Below, one piece after another: positions 50,184 through 58,606 of a DNA stretch of 64,000 bases. Source of the DNA: Candidatus Eiseniibacteriota bacterium (GTDB taxonomy: Bacteria; Orphanbacterota; Orphanbacteria; Orphanbacterales; Orphanbacteraceae); contig JAJCZU010000006.1 in assembly GCA_029262235.1 (NCBI GenBank), positions 198,934-262,933 on the forward strand, in the 5' to 3' direction. Positions within the stretch are counted from its first letter, which is position 1. Every line of letters begins with the position of its first letter. The notes beneath the pieces were generated by a model, which was given only the letters and a program-made list of their open reading frames with translations, made no database searches and was not told where the DNA came from. Position numbers and translations under genes: made by a program.

Positions 50184-51992
50184 TCATTCCCACCTCTTTC
50201 CGTCATACTCCAGATCGTACAGCTTCTTGTAGATGCCCCCCTCCGCCATGAGTTCTTCGTGCGTGCCCTCTTCCCGGATCTCCCCGTTGTGCAGGACGAT
50301 GATCCGATCCACGTTTTGAATCGTGGAGAGGCGATGCGCGATCACGAGGGACGTGCGGCCGACAAGAATTCGTTCGAGCGCATCCTGAATCAGGGCTTCT
50401 GTTTCGCTGTCGATGTTCGATGTCGCTTCGTCGAGAATGAAGACTTCGGGATCGAACGCGAGGGCGCGCGAAAAGGCGAGAAGCTGTTTTTCGCCTGTCG
50501 AGAGTCCCGCGCCCCGTTCGCGAACGGGCTCCGCATACCCGTTTTCGAGCCGGCCGATGAATCCGTCCGCATTGGCGACCTGTGCAGCCTCCAGCATACG
50601 TTCCTCCGTGATCGCCTGGTCTCCGAGCCGGATGTTGTAATCGATCGTGCCGCTGAACAGGAACACGTCCTGCAGCACGGTGCCGATGCGGCGCCTCAGG
50701 TTGCCGAGCGCAAACTCCCGTATGTCCGTCCCGTCGAGCTTGATGACGCCCTTCTGCACGTCGTAAAACCGCCCGAGCAGCGTGACGAGCGTCGTCTTGC
50801 CTGATCCTGTCGCGCCGACCAGGGCGACTCTTTCGCCCTGGCGCACGGTGAGGTCGATTCCCTTGAGCACCCAGTCTTCCTCGTTATACGCGAACCAGAC
50901 ATCCTCGAACGTGATCGAGTGGGAAAGGGGGCCGGGCTCCTGAGCATCCGGCGCGACCGGGATTCCCGGTTTCGTGTCGAGCAGATGGAAGATGCGTTCG
51001 GACGACGCCATCGCCGACTGCAGTACGTTGTACTTTTCGGACAGATCGCGAATCGGGCGGAAGAACGACGCCGTATATTGAATGAACGCCGCGAGTGCTC
51101 CGAACGTGAGCGCGTCCTGCACGACCGCGCCTCCGCCGTACCAGACGATCAGCGCCGTGGCGACCGCGCCGATCAGTTCCACGACCGGGAAGAAAACCGC
51201 GTAGTAATGCACGCTCTGCAGGTGGGCGTCCCGATGAAGCGCGTTCGCGCCGTCAAACTGGTCGAAGCTCCGTTTCTCGGCGCCGAAAAGCTGAATCACG
51301 TTCATCCCCGTGATGCTCTCCTGCAGATGCGAGTTTAGGCGCGCCAGGCGTGTGCGCACGTTGCGATACGAATCCCGCACTTTCGCTCGAAACAGCATCG
51401 AGGCGAAGAAGATCACGGGCAGAACGGTGAAGACAACGAGCGCGAGCTTCGCGTTCAGCAGCAGCATCGCCGTCACGATTCCGATCAGCAGAAAGAGGTC
51501 CCCGAAAATCTGCACCACTCCGGATGTGAAGAGTTCGTTCAGCACTTCCACGTCCCCCGTGACACGCGTCATGAGGCGGCCGACCGGGTTCTTGTGAAAG
51601 TAGTGAAGCGACATCTTCTGCAGGTGCGAGAAGATCTCGGTGCGAAGATCGAACATGACCTTCTGTCCCACGAGCTGCGTAATATAAGTCTGCGCGTAGC
51701 GGATCCCGAACTCGAGGACGAGCACGAGCAGATAGATCAGCGAGAACTGCGTGAGGATGCGCATGCGCTCGGCGTCGGCGATCGTCTCCGCCGCGATGGC
51801 GCGGTCGATCGCGAGCTTCGTGATGAACGGACCGACGATCCCGAGTCCCGAAAGCAGGAACAGAAGCAGGATCGAGAACAGCACGGCCACGCGATACGGC
51901 TTAAGGTATCGGAGCAGACGCCGCATCAGCGTCCAGTCGAGCGATTTGGAGATGACCTCCTCTTCCGGGATGACGGGATCGCCCCAGCTCAT
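50184..51992 (-). CDS. ABC exporter half-transporter, partner with canonical catalytic Glu
   Basis: The 602-residue protein has a six-helix type-IV exporter domain (about 25-320) and an ATPase domain with Walker A GATGSGKTTL, signature LSTGEKQLLAFSRALAFDP, Walker B VFILDEATSNIDSETE and switch IAHRLST. The Walker B Glu is intact while the signature has Thr-Gly-Glu for Gly-Gly-Gln. This is the TM288/YheH-like partner of heterodimeric exporters. It overlaps the other half-transporter gene (ATGA). Substrate unknown; relatives export lipids, drugs or peptides. Confidence 0.92.
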   Translation of the reverse strand: MSWGDPVIPEEEVISKSLDWTLMRRLLRYLKPYRVAVLFSILLLFLLSGLGIVGPFITKLAIDRAIAAETIADAERMRILTQFSLIYLLVLVLEFGIRYAQTYITQLVGQKVMFDLRTEIFSHLQKMSLHYFHKNPVGRLMTRVTGDVEVLNELFTSGVVQIFGDLFLLIGIVTAMLLLNAKLALVVFTVLPVIFFASMLFRAKVRDSYRNVRTRLARLNSHLQESITGMNVIQLFGAEKRSFDQFDGANALHRDAHLQSVHYYAVFFPVVELIGAVATALIVWYGGGAVVQDALTFGALAAFIQYTASFFRPIRDLSEKYNVLQSAMASSERIFHLLDTKPGIPVAPDAQEPGPLSHSITFEDVWFAYNEEDWVLKGIDLTVRQGERVALVGATGSGKTTLVTLLGRFYDVQKGVIKLDGTDIREFALGNLRRRIGTVLQDVFLFSGTIDYNIRLGDQAITEERMLEAAQVANADGFIGRLENGYAEPVRERGAGLSTGEKQLLAFSRALAFDPEVFILDEATSNIDSETEALIQDALERILVGRTSLVIAHRLSTIQNVDRIIVLHNGEIREEGTHEELMAEGGIYKKLYDLEYDGKRWE

Positions 51993-53731
51993 TCCAGCTC
52001 CTCCAGTTCGCGTGTGATGCGCTGCCGTTCGTAAAGGCGCGAATAAAACCCGTCGCCCCTGATCAGTTCCTCGTGCGTTCCCACCGCGCGGATCGTGCCC
52101 CCTTCGAGCACGAGAATGCGGTCGGCGTCCCGCACGGCGGAAAGCCTGTGCGACACGATAATGGTCGTGCGCCCCTTGCGGAACTCGCGCAGCCCGCGCA
52201 GGATCTCCTCTTCGGTCTTCACGTCGACAGACGACAGCGAGTCGTCGAGTATGAGAATTCCGGGGTCGCGTGCCAGAGCGCGTGCGACCGCGATGCGCTG
52301 CTTCTGTCCGCCTGAAAGCAGGACGCCACGCTCCCCGACAATGGTCTCCCAGTCATTCGGGAAGCGCGCGAGGTCGTTCGTGAGCCGGGCGAGTTCGCAG
52401 GCGGCGCGAATCTCTTCTTCCGGTCTGTCGGGGCTTCCGAAACGCACGTTGTTCTTGATGCTGAGCGAGAAAAGGAACGTTTCCTGCGGCACGAACCCGA
52501 TCGCGTCGCGCACGGTATGCAGTCCCCATTCGCGCAGATCGATCCCGTCGAGCCGGATCGCGCCTCCCGTCACGTCATATAACCGGGCGATGAGCCGCAG
52601 CAGCGTGCTCTTGCCCGACCCGATCGCGCCGACCACGGCGACCGTTTCTCCCTCGCGCACATGAAATGTGAGATCGCGGAGAACGGGCGCTTCGGCGCCG
52701 TGATATTGAAACGTAATGTTTTCGAACGACAGTTCCCCGCGCACCGGCTGCACGACAGGTTTCGCTGTTTCCACGATCTCGGGACGCTCGTCGAATATCT
52801 CTCCCAGGCGCTGCATCGAAGCGGCGCCGCGCTGAATCAGGTTGATGACCCATCCGATCGCGATCGCGGGCCATGTCAGCATGCCCAGGTAGCTCATGAA
52901 CGCGATGAACCCGCCCAGCGTCAGATGGCCGTTCACGACGCGCAGCCCGCCGTACCAGAGCACGATCAGAAGCGCCGCCCCGGTCAGAAGTCCCATGAAC
53001 GGGAAGAAGAGGCCCCAGAGGCGCACCATCCGCATGTTTCTTTTGATGAACTCCCGGTTCAGGATGCCGAAGCGTCGGATCTCCTCGCGTTCGCGGACGA
53101 ACGCCTTGACGACGCGAATCCCCGAGATGTTTTCCTGCACGTGCGTCGTGATCGACGAATACTGTTCCTGGATCTGGCCGTACAGAGTGTGCAGGCGCGA
53201 GCCCAGATAGTTGACGGCGAACGAGAGAAGCGGGAACGGGATCATCGCGAGCAGTGTCAGTTTCCAGTCGATGCCGAGCATGAGTGAGACGCCGATCACG
53301 ACGATGAAGAACGTGTTCGCGATATACATGATCGCCGGCCCGATGAACATGCGGACGGCGTTCAGGTCGTTCGTGGCGCGCGCCATCAGGTCGCCCGTGT
53401 TTCCGCGCTCGAAGAACGGAAGGGAGAGCGACTCGATGTGCGCGAAGAGATCGTTCCTGAGGTCGTATTCGATTTCGCGCGACGCCCCGATCATCACCTT
53501 GCGCATGCCGTAGCGAAAGATGCCCTGGATGGCGGCGAGTGCGACGATCACGCCCGCGTACGTAACGAGCGAATGCGTGAGCGTGCCGGCGCGCAGTTCG
53601 TCGATCGCGCGCTTCAGCACGAGCGGGCTCATCAGTGTGAATACGTTGGTAAGAAGTACGTAGAAGATGCCGATCAGAAAGCTGCTGCGGTATTTTTCGA
53701 CGTAGGGGCGGAGCCGGAGGAGGGACCTCAC
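51989..53731 (-). CDS. ABC exporter half-transporter, partner with degenerate catalytic site
   Basis: The 580-residue protein has six membrane helices and an ATPase domain with Walker A GAIGSGKSTLLRLIARLYD, a canonical signature LSGGQKQRIAVARALARDP, and Walker B ILILDDSLSSVDVKTEEE in which Asp replaces the catalytic Glu. This is the TM287/YheI-like pattern, so the heterodimer should have one degenerate and one active ATP site. The start is a GTG overlapping the end of the upstream dehydrogenase gene (GTGA). The overlap on both sides indicates a four-gene operon. Confidence 0.92.
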   Translation of the reverse strand: MRSLLRLRPYVEKYRSSFLIGIFYVLLTNVFTLMSPLVLKRAIDELRAGTLTHSLVTYAGVIVALAAIQGIFRYGMRKVMIGASREIEYDLRNDLFAHIESLSLPFFERGNTGDLMARATNDLNAVRMFIGPAIMYIANTFFIVVIGVSLMLGIDWKLTLLAMIPFPLLSFAVNYLGSRLHTLYGQIQEQYSSITTHVQENISGIRVVKAFVREREEIRRFGILNREFIKRNMRMVRLWGLFFPFMGLLTGAALLIVLWYGGLRVVNGHLTLGGFIAFMSYLGMLTWPAIAIGWVINLIQRGAASMQRLGEIFDERPEIVETAKPVVQPVRGELSFENITFQYHGAEAPVLRDLTFHVREGETVAVVGAIGSGKSTLLRLIARLYDVTGGAIRLDGIDLREWGLHTVRDAIGFVPQETFLFSLSIKNNVRFGSPDRPEEEIRAACELARLTNDLARFPNDWETIVGERGVLLSGGQKQRIAVARALARDPGILILDDSLSSVDVKTEEEILRGLREFRKGRTTIIVSHRLSAVRDADRILVLEGGTIRAVGTHEELIRGDGFYSRLYERQRITRELEELE

Positions 53732-54762
53732 GGCGTAATGCAGATCTTCAGCGCCTCGCGCCGTTCCATCTGCTCGAACGCTTCCGCGAGCTCGGAGAGA
53801 GGCACGCGCTGTGTGATCAGAACGTTCTCGTCGAGGTCACCCTTCTTCAGCACTTCGAAGGCCTGCGCCACGTGGGTGGGCGTATGATGGAAGACCGAGA
53901 GTACGCGCTTCTCGTCGTAATGAAGAGCATGCGTGTCGAGGGGGACCGTGGTCCCCTTCTCGCATCCTCCGAACAGGTGGACCGTGCCGCCGCGCCGCGT
54001 GATTGCGAATGCGCGCTCCCAGATCGCAGGGACGCCGACCGCTTCGACCACGACATCGAAGCCGAGTCCGGCCGTGATTTCCATCAGCGCGAACTCGGGG
54101 CGATCCATTTCGCTGACGTTCAGCGTGTATTTCGCGCCGAGTCGCTCGGCGGCCTCCAGCTTCCAGCGGCTCCGTCCGAGCACGGTCACTTCCGCCCCCG
54201 CGAGATGCAGCATGCGCACCCACATGAGCCCGATCGGGCCCGCGCCGATTACGGCGACCTGATCGCCCGGATGGACTTCCGTGCGGTCGAGTCCGTGAAG
54301 AACGCAGGCGAGCGGCTCCATGAGCGCCATACGCTCGAACGGAACATTGTCCGTCAGCGGATAGAGGTTCTGGCTCACGATCGGTTCGGGCACGAGAATG
54401 TATTCGGAATACGCGCCGTTCAAAAACACCAGGTTCTCGCAGAGGTTCTGCTGCTGGCGGCTGCAGAACGAACAATCATTACACGGCGCCGAGTTCGCGA
54501 CCACGACCGGCATGCCGATTTCGAGTCCGTTCGTTCCTTCGCCGAGTTCGTGAACCGTACCGGCGAATTCGTGACCGAACGGCGAGGGGAGCGACGGAAT
54601 CATCTTGTGCCCGCCCCGGATGTACGTCTTGAGATCGGTGGCACAGGTGAGCGCCTTTTCGACCCGGATCAGCACTTCGCCCGGCGCGACGGCCGGGATC
54701 TCCACTTCTTCCAGGCGCAGGTCCCGGCTTCCGTAGAAGAGGGCTGAGGTCATCGTTTTCAT
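53728..54762 (-). CDS. Zinc-dependent medium-chain dehydrogenase (sorbitol/threonine dehydrogenase-like)
   Basis: The 344-residue protein has the catalytic zinc ligands CATDLKTYIRG and FGHEFAGTV, a complete structural zinc lobe CNDCSFCSRQQQNLC, the EPLAC helix and the NAD(P) site VAVIGAGPIGLMWVRML. It should oxidise a polyol or secondary alcohol; substrate is unknown. The ATG at 54762 follows GGACAGGG; an ATG nine bases later is an alternative. It is the second of two related dehydrogenases in tandem, 34 bases after the first, and overlaps the ABC gene that follows. Confidence 0.88.
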   Translation of the reverse strand: MKTMTSALFYGSRDLRLEEVEIPAVAPGEVLIRVEKALTCATDLKTYIRGGHKMIPSLPSPFGHEFAGTVHELGEGTNGLEIGMPVVVANSAPCNDCSFCSRQQQNLCENLVFLNGAYSEYILVPEPIVSQNLYPLTDNVPFERMALMEPLACVLHGLDRTEVHPGDQVAVIGAGPIGLMWVRMLHLAGAEVTVLGRSRWKLEAAERLGAKYTLNVSEMDRPEFALMEITAGLGFDVVVEAVGVPAIWERAFAITRRGGTVHLFGGCEKGTTVPLDTHALHYDEKRVLSVFHHTPTHVAQAFEVLKKGDLDENVLITQRVPLSELAEAFEQMERREALKICITP

Positions 54763-54796
54763 GCGGCGTATTCCCTGTCCTTTCGAGTCGCGTGAG

Positions 54797-55819
54797 TCAG
54801 GAGCGCGCGGGCTCGAGCACCACTTTATAAGCATCCCCCGACCGGATCGCGCGGATTCCCTCTTCGATGCGGCTCAAAGGCAGCCGTTTCGAAATGAGAT
54901 TCTCGCAAGCGATCTTTCGCGTCGCGATGAGATCGAACGCGACGGCGAGGTCGCGAGGGGAAGAGCTGTAAGTCGAGAAGAGAGTGATCTCTCTTTTATA
55001 GATCGCGTTCAGGTCGAAACGTGTCAACTCTCCCTCGGGCGTGCCCGAGAAGAGGTGCACCTTACCACCTCTGCGGACCAAATCCAATCCGAGCGTGAGG
55101 GTGGCTCCCGCGCCGGCTGCGAGGACGATCTGATCGAAGCCCAGGCCGTCCGTTGCGGCCCGCGAGGCCTCGGCGAGCCGGGAGGGCTCGGTCGGAAGCG
55201 GGAGGGCGCCATACCATGCGGCGGCCTCGTCCATGCGCTTCTCGATGCGGTCCAGGACGAATACGCGTGCGCCGGCGTGCCGGTAGAGCGCGGCGAGCAT
55301 CATGCCCACGGGCCCGAGGCCGATTACAGCGATCCTTGCGCCCGGCTTCACTTCCGAGCGTCTTATGGCACGCACGCAGCAGCCGAGGGGTTCCGTGAGG
55401 CTCGCGACCGCGTCGTCCATGTCGTCCGGAATCGGAAAAGCCACGGCGTTCAGGTGAGCGCCCGAAACCGCGATCGTCTCGGCCCAGCCGCCCGGATGGA
55501 GATTCGTTTCGCGGAACTGAAGGCACTGGGATTCGTTGCCCCCGTTGCAGTAGACGCATGATCCGCATGGAATGTGATGGGCGGTCGTGACCCGGTCGCC
55601 GGGTGAGAAGCGCGTGAAGCCGGGGGCGGTCTCGATAATCACGCCCGCGACCTCATGGCCGAGAACCGTGCCGTCGGCCGTATGGCCGAGTTTCACGAGG
55701 TCGGATCCGCAGATTCCGACTGCGGTCACACGAAGAAGCGCTCCCCCTTCGGGAAGCGCGGGCGCTGGCATTTCGATGTAGTGGAGACCCCCGGAAGGGT
55801 CGGCCGTGACAGCTTTCAT
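54797..55819 (-). CDS. Zinc-dependent medium-chain dehydrogenase (paralogue)
   Basis: The 340-residue protein has GICGSDLVKLGH and LGHEVAGVI as catalytic zinc ligands, the structural lobe CGSCVYCNGGNESQC, EPLGCCVRAI and the cofactor motif IAVIGLGPVGMMLAALY. It is only moderately similar to its neighbour, so this is not a recent tandem duplication. Paired enzymes of this sort often work on successive sugar-alcohol or cyclitol steps; that is only a suggestion. It is the first gene of the operon and divergent from the exported protein gene at 55917. The upstream minus-strand TATAGT (55858-55863) could be its -10 element, but I see no matching -35. Confidence 0.88.
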   Translation of the reverse strand: MKAVTADPSGGLHYIEMPAPALPEGGALLRVTAVGICGSDLVKLGHTADGTVLGHEVAGVIIETAPGFTRFSPGDRVTTAHHIPCGSCVYCNGGNESQCLQFRETNLHPGGWAETIAVSGAHLNAVAFPIPDDMDDAVASLTEPLGCCVRAIRRSEVKPGARIAVIGLGPVGMMLAALYRHAGARVFVLDRIEKRMDEAAAWYGALPLPTEPSRLAEASRAATDGLGFDQIVLAAGAGATLTLGLDLVRRGGKVHLFSGTPEGELTRFDLNAIYKREITLFSTYSSSPRDLAVAFDLIATRKIACENLISKRLPLSRIEEGIRAIRSGDAYKVVLEPARS

Positions 55820-55916
55820 TTTCTTGTTACCCCGGCGTCCCTCGCCAAACAGCGTTGACTATAACAACCAATTCAGGAAAGGTGCATCTGGAAACGAACA
55901 CTGAAGACGGAGAACG

Positions 55917-56777
55917 ATGCAATACCCAATACGATCCATGCTGTTGCGGGCTGCCCTGCCGGTGCTTGCTGCCGCGCTTTTCAGCGTGGTGACGGCCGAA
56001 GCCACGCCGCGCGACCATCCTCTGCGGAGCGATCTGACCCTCGTCGATCCGTCGCCGTGGGCGTCGAACGGGACGGCCACGGCGGTCGTGATGGCGCCGG
56101 CCGTACTCGGCGGCCGTCCGAAACCGGAGTTTCTGTACGGACGTCTCGCCGTGCAGGACGGCCCGTTCGACGGCGACGACATGTTCTATGTGCGCGGGAA
56201 ACGGTTCGGACTCGGAACAGAGAAAGTACACCTGTCGCGCGGCGCGCTCGGGGCGGACTCACTCACATCCCCTGATTTCCGCCGTTATACTTTCGCGTTC
56301 GGAAGCCCGTCCTCGCCGCGCACTTCGTTCGGCGTTTCTTACACCTACATCACTTCTTCCGATGACGAACTCGACGGACTCTCGTCGATCGATCTCGGCG
56401 TCTCGGGGCGCATGACCCTTCGTTACACATTTCACATTACAGCGCGCAACGTGAATCGTTCCCGCCTCGATGAATCGAAGCTCGCGCGCTTCTACGAGAT
56501 CGGGACGCGCGGCGTTTACTTGAAGAACAAGCTCGGCCTCTTCGCGCAGTGGTCGGTCGTCGAAGGGGAGGCGGACGACGGCGGACTCGGCGTGTTCGGC
56601 GCGGAAGTCAAACGCGGTTCCTCGATGCTGCTGCGCGGCCGCATCGATACGGAAGGGAACAGCGCGCTCGGCACGGAATTTCTCTTCTCCTCGTATTCGC
56701 TCGGCTTTCATTACCTCTTCGACGACGCATGGAAATCCGGCCTCTTCACCTACGTGCGGATCTTCGCGGGCCCCTGA
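55917..56777 (+). CDS. Unknown exported beta-rich protein, possible outer-membrane barrel
   Basis: The 286-residue protein has a clear signal peptide (LRAALPVLAAALFSVVTAEA). The rest alternates short strands of amphipathic type (RTSFGVSYTYITSS, GRMTLRYTFHITARN, GLFAQWSVVEG, SMLLRGRIDTEG, TEFLFSSYSLGFHYLFDDA) and ends SGLFTYVRIFAGP. That pattern suggests an outer-membrane beta-barrel of about 10-12 strands, though the last residue is Pro and not the usual Phe. I do not recognise the family. It stands alone between a divergent dehydrogenase gene and the lamin-tail protein. Confidence 0.7.
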   Translation: MQYPIRSMLLRAALPVLAAALFSVVTAEATPRDHPLRSDLTLVDPSPWASNGTATAVVMAPAVLGGRPKPEFLYGRLAVQDGPFDGDDMFYVRGKRFGLGTEKVHLSRGALGADSLTSPDFRRYTFAFGSPSSPRTSFGVSYTYITSSDDELDGLSSIDLGVSGRMTLRYTFHITARNVNRSRLDESKLARFYEIGTRGVYLKNKLGLFAQWSVVEGEADDGGLGVFGAEVKRGSSMLLRGRIDTEGNSALGTEFLFSSYSLGFHYLFDDAWKSGLFTYVRIFAGP

Positions 56778-56779
56778 TA

Positions 56780-56820
56780 ACGACCACGACCTTGTCGGCC
56801 GCCGGCCATCGCGTGGTCGT
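56780..56820 (+). terminator. Possible terminator after the exported protein gene
   Basis: ACGACCACG (56780-56788) pairs with CGTGGTCGT (56812-56820) and encloses a GGCCGCCGGCC palindrome. It begins two bases after the stop codon. No T-run follows, so the call is tentative. Confidence 0.45.
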
Positions 56821-56860
56821 CGTCCCAACGTGATTCGGCTCACGCGCCTCTGGATTCGCT

Positions 56861-56888
56861 CTCTCTCGCTCTCTCTCGCTCTCTCTCG
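56861..56888 (+). repeat. Tandem repeat of CTCTCTCGCT (10 bp, nearly three copies)
   Basis: Copies start at 56861, 56871 and 56881, the last ending at CTCTCTCG, followed by TTTTTCTCCCTTT, so the plus strand is a pyrimidine tract of about 45 bases. It lies about 100 bases before the lamin-tail gene. Confidence 0.9.
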
Positions 56889-56986
56889 TTTTTCTCCCTT
56901 TGGAACACATCCTGCTTTGAGACCGGTCTCCCCCCGGGGCGGGGAAGACGGGGGCCGATCGATCACAGCAGCGATGGGAGGAAGCG

Positions 56987-58417
56987 ATGCGCGAATTTCG
57001 CGAGTGGATGGGGTGTGTTCTGATTCTCGGGGCGGTTTGTGCGGGGGGCGCACGGGCGGCGTCGCCGGGTGATGTCGTCATCACCGAAATCATGCAGAAC
57101 CCCGCAGCGGTAAGCGACGCGAACGGGGAGTGGATCGAACTCTATAACAGCACGGGAGCTCCGATCGATCTGGAAGGGTGGACGATCGGGGACGGCGCCG
57201 CGGAGAGTCATACGATCCAGGCGGGAGGATCCGGCGTAATTCCCGCAAGCGGCTTTTTCGTGATGGGGCGTTTCAGCGATGTCACGCAAAACGGCGGCGT
57301 CGCACTCGACTATCCGTACGCAAGTGTGACCCTCGGGAATGGCGCGGACGCCGTGGTACTGAGAGAGAGCGGCGTCACGATCGATTCCGTTGGATACGAC
57401 GATGGCGTCACATTCCCCGATCCTTCGGGCGCGTCGATGGAACTCGTCGATCCGGCCGCGGACAACACCGTCGGCGGCAACTGGGAAGAGAACGTGACGG
57501 ATCCCTATGGAGCGGGCGACTACGGGACGCCGGGAGCGGCGAATCATGCGTGGGGCGCAATCGGCGGGCCCCCGGCGATCAGTCTGGTGGCGCACTTTCC
57601 GCTCTTCCCTTCCTCGTTCGACTCCGTTGCCGTAAACGCCCAGATCGTAGACGACGGTTCGATCACGGTCGCGAGTCTCTACTACCGCGTGGGAGGCGGA
57701 GCGTTTCAAATCGTACCCATGACTCCTGTCGGAGGAGACTTCTTCGAAGCGTGGGTTCCTCCGCTCTTCGACGGCGATGTCGTCGAGTACTACGTCTGCG
57801 CGACTGATGACGAAAGTCTGGTTTCATATGACCCGTCGGACGCTCCGGGAACGACGCACGGTTACAGCGTGCAGGACGCGCTCCCGGCGATCGCGATCAA
57901 CGAGGTGACCGCCGATCCGTTCGACGACGTGAACGAAGATGGCGTGGACCATTCGTATGAAGACGAGTTCATCGAGATCTACAATGCCGGCGCGGTCACC
58001 GTCGATATCTCGGGATGGCTTCTTTCCGACGACGACTCACCGGGCGCGGAGTTCGCGTTTCCCGCCGGCACGTCGATCGCTCCCGGCGAGTTCATTACGC
58101 TGTTCGGGGGCGGTGCGCCGACGATCTTCCCCGGCCAGGTCTTCACGGATGACGGGAGAATCGGAAACGGCCTTTCGAATACGGGCGACACGGTAACCCT
58201 TGTCCGGGCCGGTGTTCTGATCGACGAGTTCACATGGGGAACCGAAGGCAATATGAACGAGTCGATGATCCGTGTCCCGGACGGCACGGGACCGTGGACG
58301 CGGCCTTCGCAGGAGGGCCGTCCGTGGTCGTTCAGCCCCCAGGCGACGAACGGGGGCGGGAGCACGCGCACGTCCCAGACGAGCTGGTCGGCGGTCAAGT
58401 CGCTCTTCCTCGATTGA
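56987..58417 (+). CDS. Secreted protein with two lamin-tail domains
   Basis: The 476-residue protein has a signal peptide (GCVLILGAVCAGGARA) and starts at an ATG with GGGAGGAAG upstream. An N-terminal lamin-tail domain (about 27-160) shows DVVITEIMQNP, EWIELYNSTGAPIDLEGWTI and AVVLRESGVTIDSVGY. A central Ig-like region (190-290, SLYYRVGGGAFQI) links to a second lamin-tail domain (about 298-430: AINEVTADPFDDVN, DEFIEIYNAGAVTVDISGWL, TVTLVRAGVLIDEFTWG). In bacteria these domains occur in secreted proteins and may bind nucleic acid or glycans. Unlike other secreted proteins here it has no FlgD-like tail. No catalytic site is seen. Confidence 0.87.
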   Translation: MREFREWMGCVLILGAVCAGGARAASPGDVVITEIMQNPAAVSDANGEWIELYNSTGAPIDLEGWTIGDGAAESHTIQAGGSGVIPASGFFVMGRFSDVTQNGGVALDYPYASVTLGNGADAVVLRESGVTIDSVGYDDGVTFPDPSGASMELVDPAADNTVGGNWEENVTDPYGAGDYGTPGAANHAWGAIGGPPAISLVAHFPLFPSSFDSVAVNAQIVDDGSITVASLYYRVGGGAFQIVPMTPVGGDFFEAWVPPLFDGDVVEYYVCATDDESLVSYDPSDAPGTTHGYSVQDALPAIAINEVTADPFDDVNEDGVDHSYEDEFIEIYNAGAVTVDISGWLLSDDDSPGAEFAFPAGTSIAPGEFITLFGGGAPTIFPGQVFTDDGRIGNGLSNTGDTVTLVRAGVLIDEFTWGTEGNMNESMIRVPDGTGPWTRPSQEGRPWSFSPQATNGGGSTRTSQTSWSAVKSLFLD

Positions 58418-58446
58418 CGAGCGTGACGGCTGCATAGGCCGTTCGC

Positions 58447-58534
58447 GGAACCAGGGGGAGTGCCCCGGACCGGTTCTTCGCATGGCCGGGTCCTCCATGG
58501 CGAAGGGGCGGAGGGTGTCGCTCCCGCTGGTTCT
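58447..58534 (+). other. Structured intergenic segment before the GT2 gene (candidate RNA element)
   Basis: GGAACCAG (58447-58454) can pair with CTGGTTCT (58527-58534), closing a segment with several further helices: GGGG/CCCC (58455-58466); GGACCGG (58467-58473) with CCGGGTCC (58486-58493); CTTCGCATGG (58476-58485) with CCATGGCGAAG (58495-58505); and GGAG/CTCC (58510-58524). The second and third interleave, so they are alternatives or a pseudoknot. A further GTAAGC/GCTTAC hairpin (58571-58590) sits just before the GT2 ribosome binding site. I do not recognise a known riboswitch class. Confidence 0.35.
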
Positions 58535-58606
58535 GTATCCGAAAGGGCGTGACAGCGCCGCGCCCGGTGGGTAAGCTCTCGACGGCTTACACGAAGGGGG
58601 CGGCGC

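Noticed and set aside
50184-55819. The ABC and dehydrogenase operon as a secondary-metabolite cluster
   Set aside because: No biosynthetic enzymes such as NRPS, PKS, terpene synthase or RiPP precursor are present in the window.
56780-56960. CRISPR-like or mobile-element repeats around the 10-bp repeat
   Set aside because: Units are 10 bp, contiguous and without spacers; no cas or transposase genes are near.
58447-58540. Possible tRNA or SRP-type RNA in the structured segment
   Set aside because: No CCA-adjacent acceptor stem, no GGTTCGA-type T-arm and no SRP GGAA/AGCA signature were found.
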